Source: Burkholderia pseudomultivorans (GTDB lineage Bacteria; Pseudomonadota; Gammaproteobacteria; Burkholderiales; Burkholderiaceae). From it: a stretch of DNA of 63,409 nt. The notes beneath the pieces were generated by a model. The model was not told where the DNA came from. It saw only the letters and a list, made by a program, of their open reading frames with translations, and made no database searches. Location of the stretch: positions 1-63,409 of the forward strand of contig NZ_CABVPP010000042.1 in assembly GCF_902499075.1 (NCBI RefSeq), in the 5' to 3' direction. A program made the position numbers and the translations under genes. Shown piece after piece: positions 50,590-58,387 of this stretch. The first letter of the stretch is position 1; each line of letters opens with the position of its first letter.

Positions 50590-50823
50590 ATGGCAAAGCC
50601 AAGTTTGACGCGCGTCCAATACATCGAAATGGTGAACGAACGCATGCGCGAGCATCCGCAATATACGAGGGAAATGCATGTCCACTTCTATCCGAAGGGG
50701 ATTGAGGCAGAGCATGCGAGCGGGATCTATATCGAAGGGCCGCCTGAGGCGCGTGGCGTGCTCGCGGACACGGATGCAAAGATCTTCGCGGAGTACGACT
50801 TCGAAGGGTTGCCGGCGAAGTAA
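50590..50823 (+). CDS. Small phage protein
   Basis: A 77-residue protein of unknown family (SLTRVQYIEMVNERMREHP, FAEYDFEGLPAK). It is divergent from the ASCH-like gene and convergent with the Gp37/Gp68 gene. Its sequence reads as a genuine protein with good composition. GGAGG stands before the ATG. Confidence 0.65.
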   Translation: MAKPSLTRVQYIEMVNERMREHPQYTREMHVHFYPKGIEAEHASGIYIEGPPEARGVLADTDAKIFAEYDFEGLPAK

Positions 50824-50831
50824 TCGCATCA

Positions 50832-51830
50832 TCACGCTCCCCCCGGGAATTCGTCGTGCGTGCGGCCGTCGAGGTGTCTGCCGGTGGCGCGCTTGTCAAG
50901 GCGAACGGAATGGACGCCGTCCGGCCATTCGTGAAGGGGCGAATGCACCTTGCCGACCATGTCGACGCCGGGTTGATCGTGGTCGATCCACTGGCCCCAT
51001 TGCTTGAACAGGAAGGGCACGCCGTAGGCCGCGCACTGGTCGCGTAGATCGCGCGCCCATGCCGGATGCATCGGGCGCGCGCCGGCGCCGCTTTCTCCAC
51101 CCACGATTACCCAGTCGATTTCGGGTGAGCTGTAACCTGTCCCGTCCCCCGCGTACATGGTAGTCGGTCCGTGAATCCATGGCGCGTCGGCAGGGCAGTC
51201 GGCGCAGGACTGCATTTCCTGCATGCAGCAAACGCCAGTTGGGTCGAACCAGCCTCGAAGGTCGACCGGCCCAAGCAGCGGCTCCATGGACAAAAATCGG
51301 CGGTGCGCCGGCGTCATGAGCAGCTTTTCGATGTCGCGGTCAGCCTCGGCCTGGTTCACGATCGTCGCGCCGAGCCAGACATTCGACCACGGCCACTGCG
51401 TATTGATCCCACGGCCCGCGAGCTTGAGCGCGCGGTTGATCATCGGCCCGGCGTTGCCGATGCGCTTCGTGAGGAGCAGCCAGTCGAGATGAGGTGTGTT
51501 CCAGATCAGATCGATCAAGTCCGCGCGCCACGTATCCGGAACGGCGTTGTCGAAAACGTCGGCGAGCGAGGCACAGAACACACGCTGACGCCGGCCATGC
51601 GCGGCGAAGAACTCGGCGTGCGCCGATTCCCAAGCGAGCGGTTTCCGCCAATTCGCCGGAGACGTACGGCGGCGCGGTGCGCCGGGGCCCCAGTTTACGG
51701 GAGTGCCGCCGGCGAAGCGCGCGTTGCGCGTCTCTGCGTAGCAGTGGTCACATCCCGGGCCTACCTTCTGGCAGCCTTCCCAAGGATTGAACGTATGGTC
51801 GCACCACTCGATTTTCGTGTTCTCGCTCAT
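50832..51830 (-). CDS. Phage Gp37/Gp68 (DUF5131) family protein
   Basis: A 332-residue protein with the DUF5131 pattern: NPWEGCQKVGPGCDHCYAE (Cys20, Cys27, Cys30 ) at the N-terminus, then DVFDNAVPDTWR, DWLLLTKR, RFLSMEPLLGPVDLR and VIVGGESG. The family is radical-SAM-like in its cysteine pattern but its reaction is unknown. The ATG at 51830 overlaps the stop of the preceding gene (51827), so they are coupled. Confidence 0.88.
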   Translation of the reverse strand: MSENTKIEWCDHTFNPWEGCQKVGPGCDHCYAETRNARFAGGTPVNWGPGAPRRRTSPANWRKPLAWESAHAEFFAAHGRRQRVFCASLADVFDNAVPDTWRADLIDLIWNTPHLDWLLLTKRIGNAGPMINRALKLAGRGINTQWPWSNVWLGATIVNQAEADRDIEKLLMTPAHRRFLSMEPLLGPVDLRGWFDPTGVCCMQEMQSCADCPADAPWIHGPTTMYAGDGTGYSSPEIDWVIVGGESGAGARPMHPAWARDLRDQCAAYGVPFLFKQWGQWIDHDQPGVDMVGKVHSPLHEWPDGVHSVRLDKRATGRHLDGRTHDEFPGGA

Positions 51831-52174
51831 CGCGTCCTCGCTGCCATGCAAAGCTCCGCGCGGGTCTGCATTGCGCGGTCGTACCGCGTGAGCGTCGTTT
51901 TCCAGTCGCGCGCGTACTGCCGGCCGGCGATCGTCGCGCCGACGGCCTCCGCTTCGAGGTCCGAATCGCTCGGCAGTGTATAGCCAGGACAGACACGGGA
52001 CCCGTGCTTGCGCAGGCTGTGCTTCAGTTGGCCGATTGCGACGAGCGCTTCGAGCGTGGGTTTCAGCTGCGCTCCGCGCGGCTTGAATTTCGCCGCGACG
52101 GCCGTGGGCTCGTAGACCCTGCCGGGCTGGAAGGTCGCGAGTATCTCGGCGTGGGCAGGTCGGTGGGCGCTCAT
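51827..52174 (-). CDS. Phage hypothetical protein
   Basis: A 115-residue basic protein (HAEILATFQPGRVYEPTAVAAKF, then LKPTLEALVAIGQL). The middle looks like a winged-helix module, by pattern only. It lies between the DUF4031 gene and the Gp37/Gp68 gene, overlapping both by four bases, so all three are translationally coupled. Confidence 0.7.
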   Translation of the reverse strand: MSAHRPAHAEILATFQPGRVYEPTAVAAKFKPRGAQLKPTLEALVAIGQLKHSLRKHGSRVCPGYTLPSDSDLEAEAVGATIAGRQYARDWKTTLTRYDRAMQTRAELCMAARTR

Positions 52175-52575
52175 CGTTTTCCTCCAGTAGGCGCAACACA
52201 ATCGCGCTGGTCTGATTCGGTGGTCGGCGCGGCCGCTCGCGCCTTATGGCGATCAGCAATGAATTGCTCAAGCCAACGCAGCGCGTCTGACGGCGCGCCG
52301 AGGGCCCCCGTCACGCGCCGACGCGTGTTCATCGCGCAGCATTCGCGATATGTGATCGGGATCGCGCCTGCAGCAATCGCGGCGGCGCGCTTGCTGATAG
52401 CGATGTCGAAGTGCTCATTGCGTGTTCCGGCGTACTGGATCCACTTTGGATTGACGCCAATCTCGCGCACTGTCGCGAGCAGTTCCTCGGTAGTGTCAGC
52501 GATGAGGTGCGACATCTTCATCCGGCCGATCTTGCCGACGGGATACCGGTACATGTCGTCGACGTAGACGGTCAT
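52171..52575 (-). CDS. DUF4031 domain phage protein
   Basis: A 134-residue protein starting MTVYVDDMYRYPVGKIGRMK, which is the DUF4031 signature, followed by SHLIADTTEELLATVREIG. The catalytic role is unknown. Its ATG (52573-52575) overlaps the stop of the MmcB-like gene, so translation is coupled. The C-terminal 40 residues are basic and low complexity. Confidence 0.85.
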   Translation of the reverse strand: MTVYVDDMYRYPVGKIGRMKMSHLIADTTEELLATVREIGVNPKWIQYAGTRNEHFDIAISKRAAAIAAGAIPITYRECCAMNTRRRVTGALGAPSDALRWLEQFIADRHKARAAAPTTESDQRDCVAPTGGKR

Positions 52576-53342
52576 TCGGGCACCTGTTTGGTTTCGACCT
52601 CCGCCGACGGGAATAGCTCGAGCGCCTCGTCGCAATGCGTGAGAATCGATTGCGCTTTCTCGCGCAGCGCGGCGATTCCGCCATACGACCGCAACACACC
52701 CGAGGCAAGAACTGCCTTTACCGCCCGACCGATCTCTTCGCTGTTGCCCCATCGGCCGATCTTGACGCCACTTACACGTTCGATCTCTGCCAGCTGTTCG
52801 CGCAAGTCCTTCAACTCGCTCGTCCGCGCCTCGATCTCGCGCTGCACGCGCTTCTCGTCCTCGTCCCGGAGACGCTGCAGCTCCGTAGCGACGGCTGCAC
52901 GCACCACGTCTTCGTCGGCAGCGCTCGCGCGGCGCATCATCGCGGCGACGAACTGCCGCGTAACCGGTTCCGATTCAAGCTTCGGCGCGGCGACCAGCTC
53001 GCGCAGAATGCCGCCCGGCTTCACCTCGTAGTGGCCCCACGTCGGCGGAAGCTCCCCGTCCTTCAGCACGCCGGCCGGCGCAACGATCCACCAATGGTCG
53101 CAGTAGCGCTGTACCGGCGCCGACTTCGACGGGGCCTTTAGTTCGCGCAGCCAGTCGGATCGGCTGACCTTCACCTCCACACCGTGGATCGCGAGACCGC
53201 GCGACGGCCACAGATTCATCGCTACGGCGTCGGCCCAGCGGCTATGGCGTGCGCCGGTCGCGTCGGCCACCTCGAAGAAGAGCGCCCATTCGGGCGAGCA
53301 GAAGCGCGCACGCAGCGCCGCTTTCACTTCCGCAGTTTGCAT
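52572..53342 (-). CDS. MmcB-like PD-(D/E)XK phage nuclease
   Basis: A 256-residue protein. The N-terminal half has a nuclease-type fold: HSRWADAVAMNLWPSRGL, then HGVEVKVSRSDWLRELK with an E-x-K active-site pair, and HWWIVAP, as in MmcB/VRR-type proteins. A coiled coil follows (about 160-200). It lies next to the methyltransferase and probably acts on phage or host DNA. Confidence 0.75.
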   Translation of the reverse strand: MQTAEVKAALRARFCSPEWALFFEVADATGARHSRWADAVAMNLWPSRGLAIHGVEVKVSRSDWLRELKAPSKSAPVQRYCDHWWIVAPAGVLKDGELPPTWGHYEVKPGGILRELVAAPKLESEPVTRQFVAAMMRRASAADEDVVRAAVATELQRLRDEDEKRVQREIEARTSELKDLREQLAEIERVSGVKIGRWGNSEEIGRAVKAVLASGVLRSYGGIAALREKAQSILTHCDEALELFPSAEVETKQVPE

Positions 53343-53354
53343 TTGTGCCTCCGA

Positions 53355-55148
53355 TCACGCCGCTGCGTGCGCGAGTTGCTGTTCGTGAGAGAAGTTCGCG
53401 CGGATCAACGCGGCCGCGACGTCCGGGCAGACGCTGTTGCCGATCATGCGCACCTGCGCCGACTTCGAGAGCGGCTTGCCGTTGACGACCGGGCCGAGCA
53501 CATAGTTGTCGGGGAAGCCCTGCGCCCGGGCCAGCTCGCGCGGTGTTAGCATGCGCATGCCGATATCGACGATCGCATAGTCCTCGCCGCGTATCGTGAC
53601 CAGGCCGATGCGGTCGCGCGTCGGAATCGTGTGCATGGGCTCGCGCGCGTCCTGCCACTGGCCGCCCTCGCCGTAGTACTTGATCAGGAACGCACGCACC
53701 TCGGCGTGATGCGTGCCGCCCGAGCTGATCGTGTGCAGCGGCTCGTCGGTCCACTGGCCGTCGCGGCTCGTCCCGTGCAGTTTCACGAGATTCGACGTCA
53801 CCAGGTGATGATGATCCTGCGTCGTGATCGTGCTGGTCGGCATGCTGAGCGATGCACCGGGTGATTCGTGACCGCCGTAGTGCTTTGCGAGGAACGCAGT
53901 CACCGCGGCGTGCTTGGCCGCGCCGGCTACGATGGTGCCGAGCGGCTTGTCGACGCCTGGCACGCGCGGCGCTTGGCCGGGCCGTTCGCCGTATCCAGTC
54001 TGTACCAGCGTCGCGGCGACGACGCCCATTGCGTGTGCGGCGCCGGCTGGCCGCGCGCAGTCGCCGCCGGCTGTCACGGTATGCATGGGTTCGTCGGCTG
54101 CGCTGCCAGTGCTGCCCGTTCGGAACTTCGTGACGTGCGCTGTAACGAGCGCCTGCTCGCCGCGCTTCGCCGTCGTGATGGTCGCGAGCGGGGCATCGGC
54201 GGCGCGCGTGCGGTCATCGCCTTGGTGCGTGATGTGCATGATCGTCGGCGCGAAGACCGCGAACCGATTCGCGATCGTGGTCGTCCCGAGCGGCTCGTCC
54301 AGTGGCGCGCCGCGGAAACGCGTCTCGTCGCTGTAGTACGACACGATGAACGGATTGGCGCTGTTCACGACGAACTTCATGATTCCGCGCGCGATGCGGC
54401 GCAGCGTCGCGTCCTTCAGCGGCCGATCGCGCTCGAAGATCGACGGGCAGGGGATCGACCAGTCGATGCAGTCGGCCGCGGTGCGCCACGGCAGCAGCGC
54501 GCCGGCGCGCACGGCCGCGCTTTTCGGATCGCCGTGTGTCGGCGTCGGCCAGACGATCGGCAGCCCATCGCGCCGTGCGACGAGGAACAGGCGCTTGCGG
54601 ATCGTCGGCGCGCCGAAGTCGCAAGCGCGCAGCTCGCGGTGCTCGACGCGGTATCCGTGGCGCGTGAGCGCGTTCACGAACGAGCGGAACGTGCGGCCGC
54701 GATTCCTCGGGCACGGCCGGCCGTCGGCGCCGAGCGGCCCCCAGGTCACGAATTCCTCGACGTTCTCCAGCATGATCACGCGCGGCTTCACCGCCGCGGC
54801 CCAGCGCAGCGCGATCCATGCAAGCCCGCGGATCTTCTTCGAGACGGGCTTGCCGCCCTTCGCCTTGCTGAAGTGCTTGCAGTCCGGCGAGAGCCAGACA
54901 AGGCCGACCGGCTGGTTTCCCGTGATCGCCACGGGATCGACATCGAACACGCTTTCGCAGTAGTGCGTGGTGTGCGGATGGTTCGCCGCGTGCATCGCGA
55001 GCGCTTCGGGATCGTGGTTGATCGCGATGTCGACCGGCCGGCCGAAGGCACGTTCGAGGCCCGTGCTTGCACCGCCGCCACCAGCGAAGTTGTCGACGAT
55101 TAATTCGCTGCCGAGGCCGAGCGGCAGGGTCATCAGGTCACGCTTCAT
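53355..55148 (-). CDS. Phage DNA (cytosine-5-)-methyltransferase with internal repeats
   Basis: A 597-residue C5 methyltransferase. Motif I is DNFAGGGGAS (residues 19-28); the motif IV nucleophile is Cys90 in SPDCKHFSKAKGG, with DC in place of the usual PC; motif VI is MLENVEEF and motif VIII GAPTIRKRLFLVA. Instead of a normal target-recognition domain, residues about 280-540 carry several related units of about 40-50 residues (DEPLHTISSGGTHH, DAPLATITTAKRG, DEPMHTVTAGG). Motif IX/X-like ends (ELARAQGFPDNYV; NSVCPDVAAALI) close it. A start at 55154 is also possible. Confidence 0.88.
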   Translation of the reverse strand: MKRDLMTLPLGLGSELIVDNFAGGGGASTGLERAFGRPVDIAINHDPEALAMHAANHPHTTHYCESVFDVDPVAITGNQPVGLVWLSPDCKHFSKAKGGKPVSKKIRGLAWIALRWAAAVKPRVIMLENVEEFVTWGPLGADGRPCPRNRGRTFRSFVNALTRHGYRVEHRELRACDFGAPTIRKRLFLVARRDGLPIVWPTPTHGDPKSAAVRAGALLPWRTAADCIDWSIPCPSIFERDRPLKDATLRRIARGIMKFVVNSANPFIVSYYSDETRFRGAPLDEPLGTTTIANRFAVFAPTIMHITHQGDDRTRAADAPLATITTAKRGEQALVTAHVTKFRTGSTGSAADEPMHTVTAGGDCARPAGAAHAMGVVAATLVQTGYGERPGQAPRVPGVDKPLGTIVAGAAKHAAVTAFLAKHYGGHESPGASLSMPTSTITTQDHHHLVTSNLVKLHGTSRDGQWTDEPLHTISSGGTHHAEVRAFLIKYYGEGGQWQDAREPMHTIPTRDRIGLVTIRGEDYAIVDIGMRMLTPRELARAQGFPDNYVLGPVVNGKPLSKSAQVRMIGNSVCPDVAAALIRANFSHEQQLAHAAA

Positions 55149-55157
55149 TCGCATCCT

Positions 55158-55274
55158 CTACAGATAGAGCCTCAATGGCGGATGCTCGGCTCGCACGTCA
55201 CGACGTCGCGATTGCCGAGCACCTGCCGTTAAGGCCGGAACTAGAAAAAGGAGGGCGCCAAACAGGCCGCCCAT
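55158..55274 (-). CDS. Possible small membrane protein
   Basis: A short frame with a hydrophobic start (MGGLFGALLFLVPALTAG) and a basic tail. It could start at 55274 or, with a longer basic N-terminus, at 55343. No good ribosome site is visible, so this is a weak call. Confidence 0.3.
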   Translation of the reverse strand: MGGLFGALLFLVPALTAGARQSRRRDVRAEHPPLRLYL

Positions 55275-55406
55275 AAGTAGAAACCGCGCATCCGAGGCAA
55301 CGGTAAGTGCGCGGTTTGGGGGAAGGGGCGTGCTACGATTCAAAGTCCCAACTGGTGCGCCCGAATGAGAGGCGTCACGTCAGAGACACGCGTGCAAAGA
55401 GCCGAA

Positions 55407-55739
55407 ATGACGAGCGAGAATATTTCAGTTATCGAGTTGCTGGACCGAGCTGATCGTTTCGAGGCCTTCGCCGAGGGCTTGCTGGAGAGAGGCTGGGTCA
55501 CGGATGACGAGCTGGGTCTGACGCGTGTCGCTTTCCGCTACGCGCCGGAGGGCGACGAGTTGAGGCCATTGGTTGCCAAGTACGGATTCGACGAAATTCA
55601 AGATCTGCGTTTGCTACCTATGGCATTTCGGCAGCGCGATGGCTATTTCCTGTATCTCTTCTACGATGCACAACGGTACGAGAGCTTCGAGGAACTGAGG
55701 GCGGCTCTTCGGAAATCAGGGTTCGACGTATTAGCCTGA
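55407..55739 (+). CDS. Hypothetical phage protein
   Basis: A 110-residue acidic protein (MTSENISVIELLDRADRFEAF, YAPEGDELRPLVAKYGFDEIQDLRLL). I do not recognise a family. It runs rightward against the leftward early genes, and its end overlaps a small leftward membrane-protein gene. A start at 55365 is also open. Codon use looks normal for the phage. Confidence 0.6.
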   Translation: MTSENISVIELLDRADRFEAFAEGLLERGWVTDDELGLTRVAFRYAPEGDELRPLVAKYGFDEIQDLRLLPMAFRQRDGYFLYLFYDAQRYESFEELRAALRKSGFDVLA

Positions 55740-55858
55740 CGAGAATCGCTAGACCTCGAGGGTGGCTGGCGGGGTTGCTCCGCACGCTCGCTTAGTACGG
55801 CTTGCAGGCAGAGGAACACGACTGTAGCTGCAAGCGCGCCCACCCAGACTTTCACCAT
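55661..55858 (-). CDS. Small membrane protein
   Basis: A 65-residue protein with an N-terminal hydrophobic helix (VKVWVGALAATVVFLCLQAVL) and a hydrophilic, Ser/Arg-rich tail. Its start lies seven bases inside the end of the next small gene (ATGGTGA overlap), so the two are coupled. It overlaps the opposing gene at 55407 by 79 bases. Function unknown. Confidence 0.5.
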   Translation of the reverse strand: MVKVWVGALAATVVFLCLQAVLSERAEQPRQPPSRSSDSRQANTSNPDFRRAALSSSKLSYRCAS

Positions 55859-56082
55859 GGCCACGTGAGCACCCCCGCACGGTACGCAACGCAGAGGAAC
55901 CATACGCATCCGATGGCGATCCCGCAGGCGATTGCTACGGCGCTTCCCTTGGTGACGTACCCGTGAAGGTGATCGCAGGACGCAAGCAGGGTGTTATCGC
56001 TCGGAGCGCGAAGTGCTGGCGATTGGACTGAGGGCTGTAGATGATCCATTGGTCTCTCGATATCGTTTTCGGGTTCCATCAA
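55852..56082 (-). CDS. Small membrane protein
   Basis: A 76-residue protein with a Met-rich acidic N-terminus (MEPENDIERPMDHLQ) and one central hydrophobic helix near the C-terminus (AVAIACGIAIGCVWFLCVAY). It overlaps the downstream 55661 gene by seven bases. Unknown function. The first of two adjacent Met codons is used as start. Confidence 0.55.
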   Translation of the reverse strand: MMEPENDIERPMDHLQPSVQSPALRAPSDNTLLASCDHLHGYVTKGSAVAIACGIAIGCVWFLCVAYRAGVLTWPW

Positions 56083-56197
56083 TGCGCGCTTGATGTGCAG
56101 CTAATCGGACGGCAGCGCGGCTTCGCTGTCCGGTCTTTCGATCAGGTGGAGTGGCTATTGCTGTGATGCTGTCGCGATGTTCGGCTCGGGTCAGCCA

Positions 56198-56992
56198 CTA
56201 AAACAGGCTGTCCATTACCCCTGGCGTCCAGTTTGTAACCACCAACTCGCCGCTGGAGTTCGTCGGGCCGTGACGGTTTGCAACGGAATAGCGAATGTCT
56301 AGCTCGAGCATGTGGAATCCATCGAAGGCCCGACGGATGTCCGGATGTTCGTTGATCGAAACCATGACCTTGCCGCGGGCGCCGCGCATCACTGCAGCCA
56401 TAGCCTCGTATTCCTCAAACTCGAAAGGCACGCCGTAACCTTCTGTTTGCCAGTACGGCGGATCGAGATAGATGAACGAGTGTGGCCGATCGTAGCGCTC
56501 GACACATTCGCGCCAGGGCAAGTTTTCGACATGCGTTCCGGCTAAGCGCAAATGCGCCGCGGAAAGCTGCTCCTCGATCCGCAGCAGGTTGACGGATGGT
56601 GCAGTCGTGGCTGTACCGAATGTCTGACCCGCGACTTTCCCGCCAAACGCGTGGTGCTGCAGGTAGAAAAAACGGGCCGCCCGTTGAATGTCGGTCAGCG
56701 TTTCAGGCCGGGTCATTTGCTGCCACTTGAACACTTGCCGGCTACTGATTGCCCATTTGAACTGGCGGACGAACTCCTCAAGATGGTTCTGCACGACGCG
56801 GTACAGATTGACTAGCTCGCCATTGACGTCGTTGATGACCTCGACGGGTGCCGGCACTGGCCGCAGGAAGTAGAGCGCAGCACCGCCGCAGAACGCCTCG
56901 ACATAGCATTCGTGTGGCGGGAAAAGTGGAATCAACTTGTCGGCCAGGCGGCGTTTTCCACCGAGCCAGGGAATGATCGGAGTTGGTTGCAT
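56198..56992 (-). CDS. Phage DNA adenine methyltransferase (Dam type)
   Basis: A 264-residue class D12 N6-adenine methyltransferase. The N-terminal IIPWLGGKRRLADKLI, SAM motif EAFCGGAAL (32-40) and catalytic DPPY (177-180) are clear. Dam-type enzymes target GATC, but specificity is not shown here. It is a phage-carried, orphan enzyme in the leftward early block, with the cytosine methyltransferase upstream of the same strand. Likely to protect phage DNA or affect its regulation. Confidence 0.9.
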   Translation of the reverse strand: MQPTPIIPWLGGKRRLADKLIPLFPPHECYVEAFCGGAALYFLRPVPAPVEVINDVNGELVNLYRVVQNHLEEFVRQFKWAISSRQVFKWQQMTRPETLTDIQRAARFFYLQHHAFGGKVAGQTFGTATTAPSVNLLRIEEQLSAAHLRLAGTHVENLPWRECVERYDRPHSFIYLDPPYWQTEGYGVPFEFEEYEAMAAVMRGARGKVMVSINEHPDIRRAFDGFHMLELDIRYSVANRHGPTNSSGELVVTNWTPGVMDSLF

Positions 56993-57206
56993 CTATTGGA
57001 AAATCGGGTCTATCCGTGATAGCCTTCGTCCGCCTCTGCAGGGGTGACGTGGCCTTGCCGGATTCGCAGTGTGTGCTGCGGGTGCGGGGCGTGCATGGTG
57101 CTCTAACACCAGACACGTCGCCGCGTCCTTTTCCTACTCGTGTTGGTCGCTCGCAACCGCCCTCGTTGAAGCGCAGCGATTCTTTTCAGATCGCTGGACC
57201 GGTCGT

Positions 57207-57398
57207 TCAGGTAGTAACGGCGCGCGCTGCCGCGAGCAAATCATCGAGTTCGCATTCGTAGGCGCTGGCGATGCTGACGTATTGCTCGTTCTGTGCAATC
57301 AGCAAACGAAGCGTTGCCTGTCGCTCGGCAAGTGCGCCTGCAAGAATTGCCGTGCGGATTGCATTGCGCTGAGCAGTGGTGAGGGTGATTGTTTCCAC
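57207..57398 (-). CDS. Small phage protein
   Basis: A 63-residue helical protein (METITLTTAQRNAIRTAILAG, quoted to 20; then LRLLIAQNEQY, ECELDDLLAAARAV). Resembles short leftward-operon proteins in Burkholderia phages. Function unknown; the sequence TTTTCCTG on the plus strand (AGGAAAAC on the minus) is the likely ribosome site. Confidence 0.6.
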   Translation of the reverse strand: METITLTTAQRNAIRTAILAGALAERQATLRLLIAQNEQYVSIASAYECELDDLLAAARAVTT

Positions 57399-57427
57399 GG
57401 TCGTTTTCCTGTAGCGGGCGGGGTTGG

Positions 57428-57640
57428 TCAGGCGATCAGTGCGGCATACAGTTCCTCGAACATTTCTTCAGCGTCGACTGCGTTGGCGCTTTCGCAAACA
57501 CGGTCGTAATACGCGTGGCCTGCCGGTATTTCGAAGCAGGTGCTGCCGACCATTCCGATACGCACCCCCGGCATGTCCGTGCGCGCGACGAAGCGGTCGC
57601 CGTTGTGAAACAGGAATTCAGTGATCCGTCCGCGTTGCAT
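57428..57640 (-). CDS. Small phage protein
   Basis: A 70-residue protein (ITEFLFHNGDRFVARTD, GMVGSTCFEIPAGHAYYDRV). No family recognised. It is the first gene of the leftward block after the pL-like promoter at 58222-58250, leaving a long leader of about 580 bases. GGGGGAACC precedes its ATG. Confidence 0.6.
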   Translation of the reverse strand: MQRGRITEFLFHNGDRFVARTDMPGVRIGMVGSTCFEIPAGHAYYDRVCESANAVDAEEMFEELYAALIA

Positions 57641-58221
57641 CGTGGTTCCCCCTGGGTGTCGCGTTGGTCGGTGATTTCGCTTTCTGCCTACATACCAAGA
57701 TCAAACGCAGCGACGAGCAGGAGGGCAGCGGAGAAAACGCCACGACCGACCCTGACAAGTAGCGCCGTAATAATTCGGTATCCGAAATTAATTGAGGCCG
57801 GCTAAGGCTCCGGAGGCCGGACTGCGCTCACGGAATGGCACTGAAGATCAATGCGATTCGATCAGGGCAGTCGCTGAACAGCACTCAGGGAGGGCGCCTC
57901 GGCTCCGCCGTGGGAAGACCAATGCAGTTACGGGCTATTTAGAGCCGCCGCGCCGGCTTGAGGCACCCTCACTCAGTGCTATTCGAAACTCTCAAGGGCG
58001 CGCACTCGGTAGGGTGCTGCTGCGCTGGGTTGATGGGTGCGGACTATCCGCGACCGAATGCGCGCTCTTGAAAGTCGATGGTGTCGGGCGCTACCCCGTT
58101 TCTCGACTACACCATGAAGCCGGCCGGTTGCTCCCTGTACTGCGGTCCCGGCGCACTAGCACTCTTAAAGATCGACCGCCCGGGCGGGCGGTGGCGCAGC
58201 ATTCCGTGCTGCGTTGGTTGA

Positions 58222-58250
58222 AATATAGCAACGCTTCATCAGAATTGCAA
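58222..58250 (-). promoter_or_regulatory. Putative leftward early promoter (pL)
   Basis: On the minus strand TTGCAA (58250-58245), a 17-base spacer and TATATT (58227-58222) form a strong sigma-70 promoter. Operator half-boxes at 58225-58235 overlap the -10 side and at 58252-58262 flank the -35, giving a clear basis for repression. Confidence 0.65.
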
Positions 58251-58262
58251 TAGCGTTGCTAT
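58225..58262. promoter_or_regulatory. Operator pair at the leftward promoter
   Basis: ATAGCAACGCT (58225-58235) and AGCGTTGCTAT (58252-58262) form a perfect 11-base inverted repeat with a 16-base spacer. Each also fits the shared element TAGCNNNGCTA found at 60230-60291. Confidence 0.65.
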
Positions 58263-58303
58263 GTTTGGCATGCCGGGAGCGCGGGACTGCTATACCAAAG
58301 AAA

Positions 58304-58387
58304 TGCAAGCATCCAATGTAAAATGTGCTTGCAAAATAAAAAGGGGCCGCATATTATGCAAGCACACTAACCATTGGAGTGCTTGCA
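58304..58387. promoter_or_regulatory. Four TGCAAGCA/TGCTTGCA boxes before the P63C gene
   Basis: TGCAAGCA at 58304-58311, TGCTTGCA at 58326-58333, TGCAAGCA at 58357-58364 and TGCTTGCA at 58380-58387. The steps are 22, 31 and 23 bases, about two, three and two helical turns, so the boxes form two inverted pairs on one face of DNA. They overlap the -35, the -10 and the start codon. Confidence 0.8.
58329..58357 (+). promoter_or_regulatory. Promoter of the P63C gene
   Basis: TTGCAA (58329-58334), a 17-base spacer, then TATTAT (58352-58357): a near-consensus sigma-70 promoter. Boxes two and three overlap the two hexamers. Confidence 0.7.

Larger units (their letters stand above)
57641..58386. other. 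Long untranslated/control region
   Basis: No gene is convincing; an open frame at 57792-58253 has an atypical composition and no ribosome site. The right end holds the leftward promoter, TAGCNNNGCTA operators (58225-58262) and the P63C promoter with its boxes (58304-58387). A GC hairpin lies near 58174-58192 (ACCGCCC...GGGCGGT). Such a leader might hold an antisense RNA or antitermination site. Confidence 0.45.

Noticed and set aside
55067-55276. Plus-strand frame opposite the start of the cytosine methyltransferase
   Set aside because: It is antisense to the conserved motif I end of the methyltransferase and has no ribosome site.
57792-58253. A 153-residue frame in the phage leader
   Set aside because: No ribosome site, no domain, runs through the leftward promoter and operators; composition is unlike the other phage genes.
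58304-58387. CRISPR array or replication iterons
   Set aside because: Boxes are eight bases, in alternating orientation and with irregular non-unique spacers, around a clear promoter; they fit a regulator site better.
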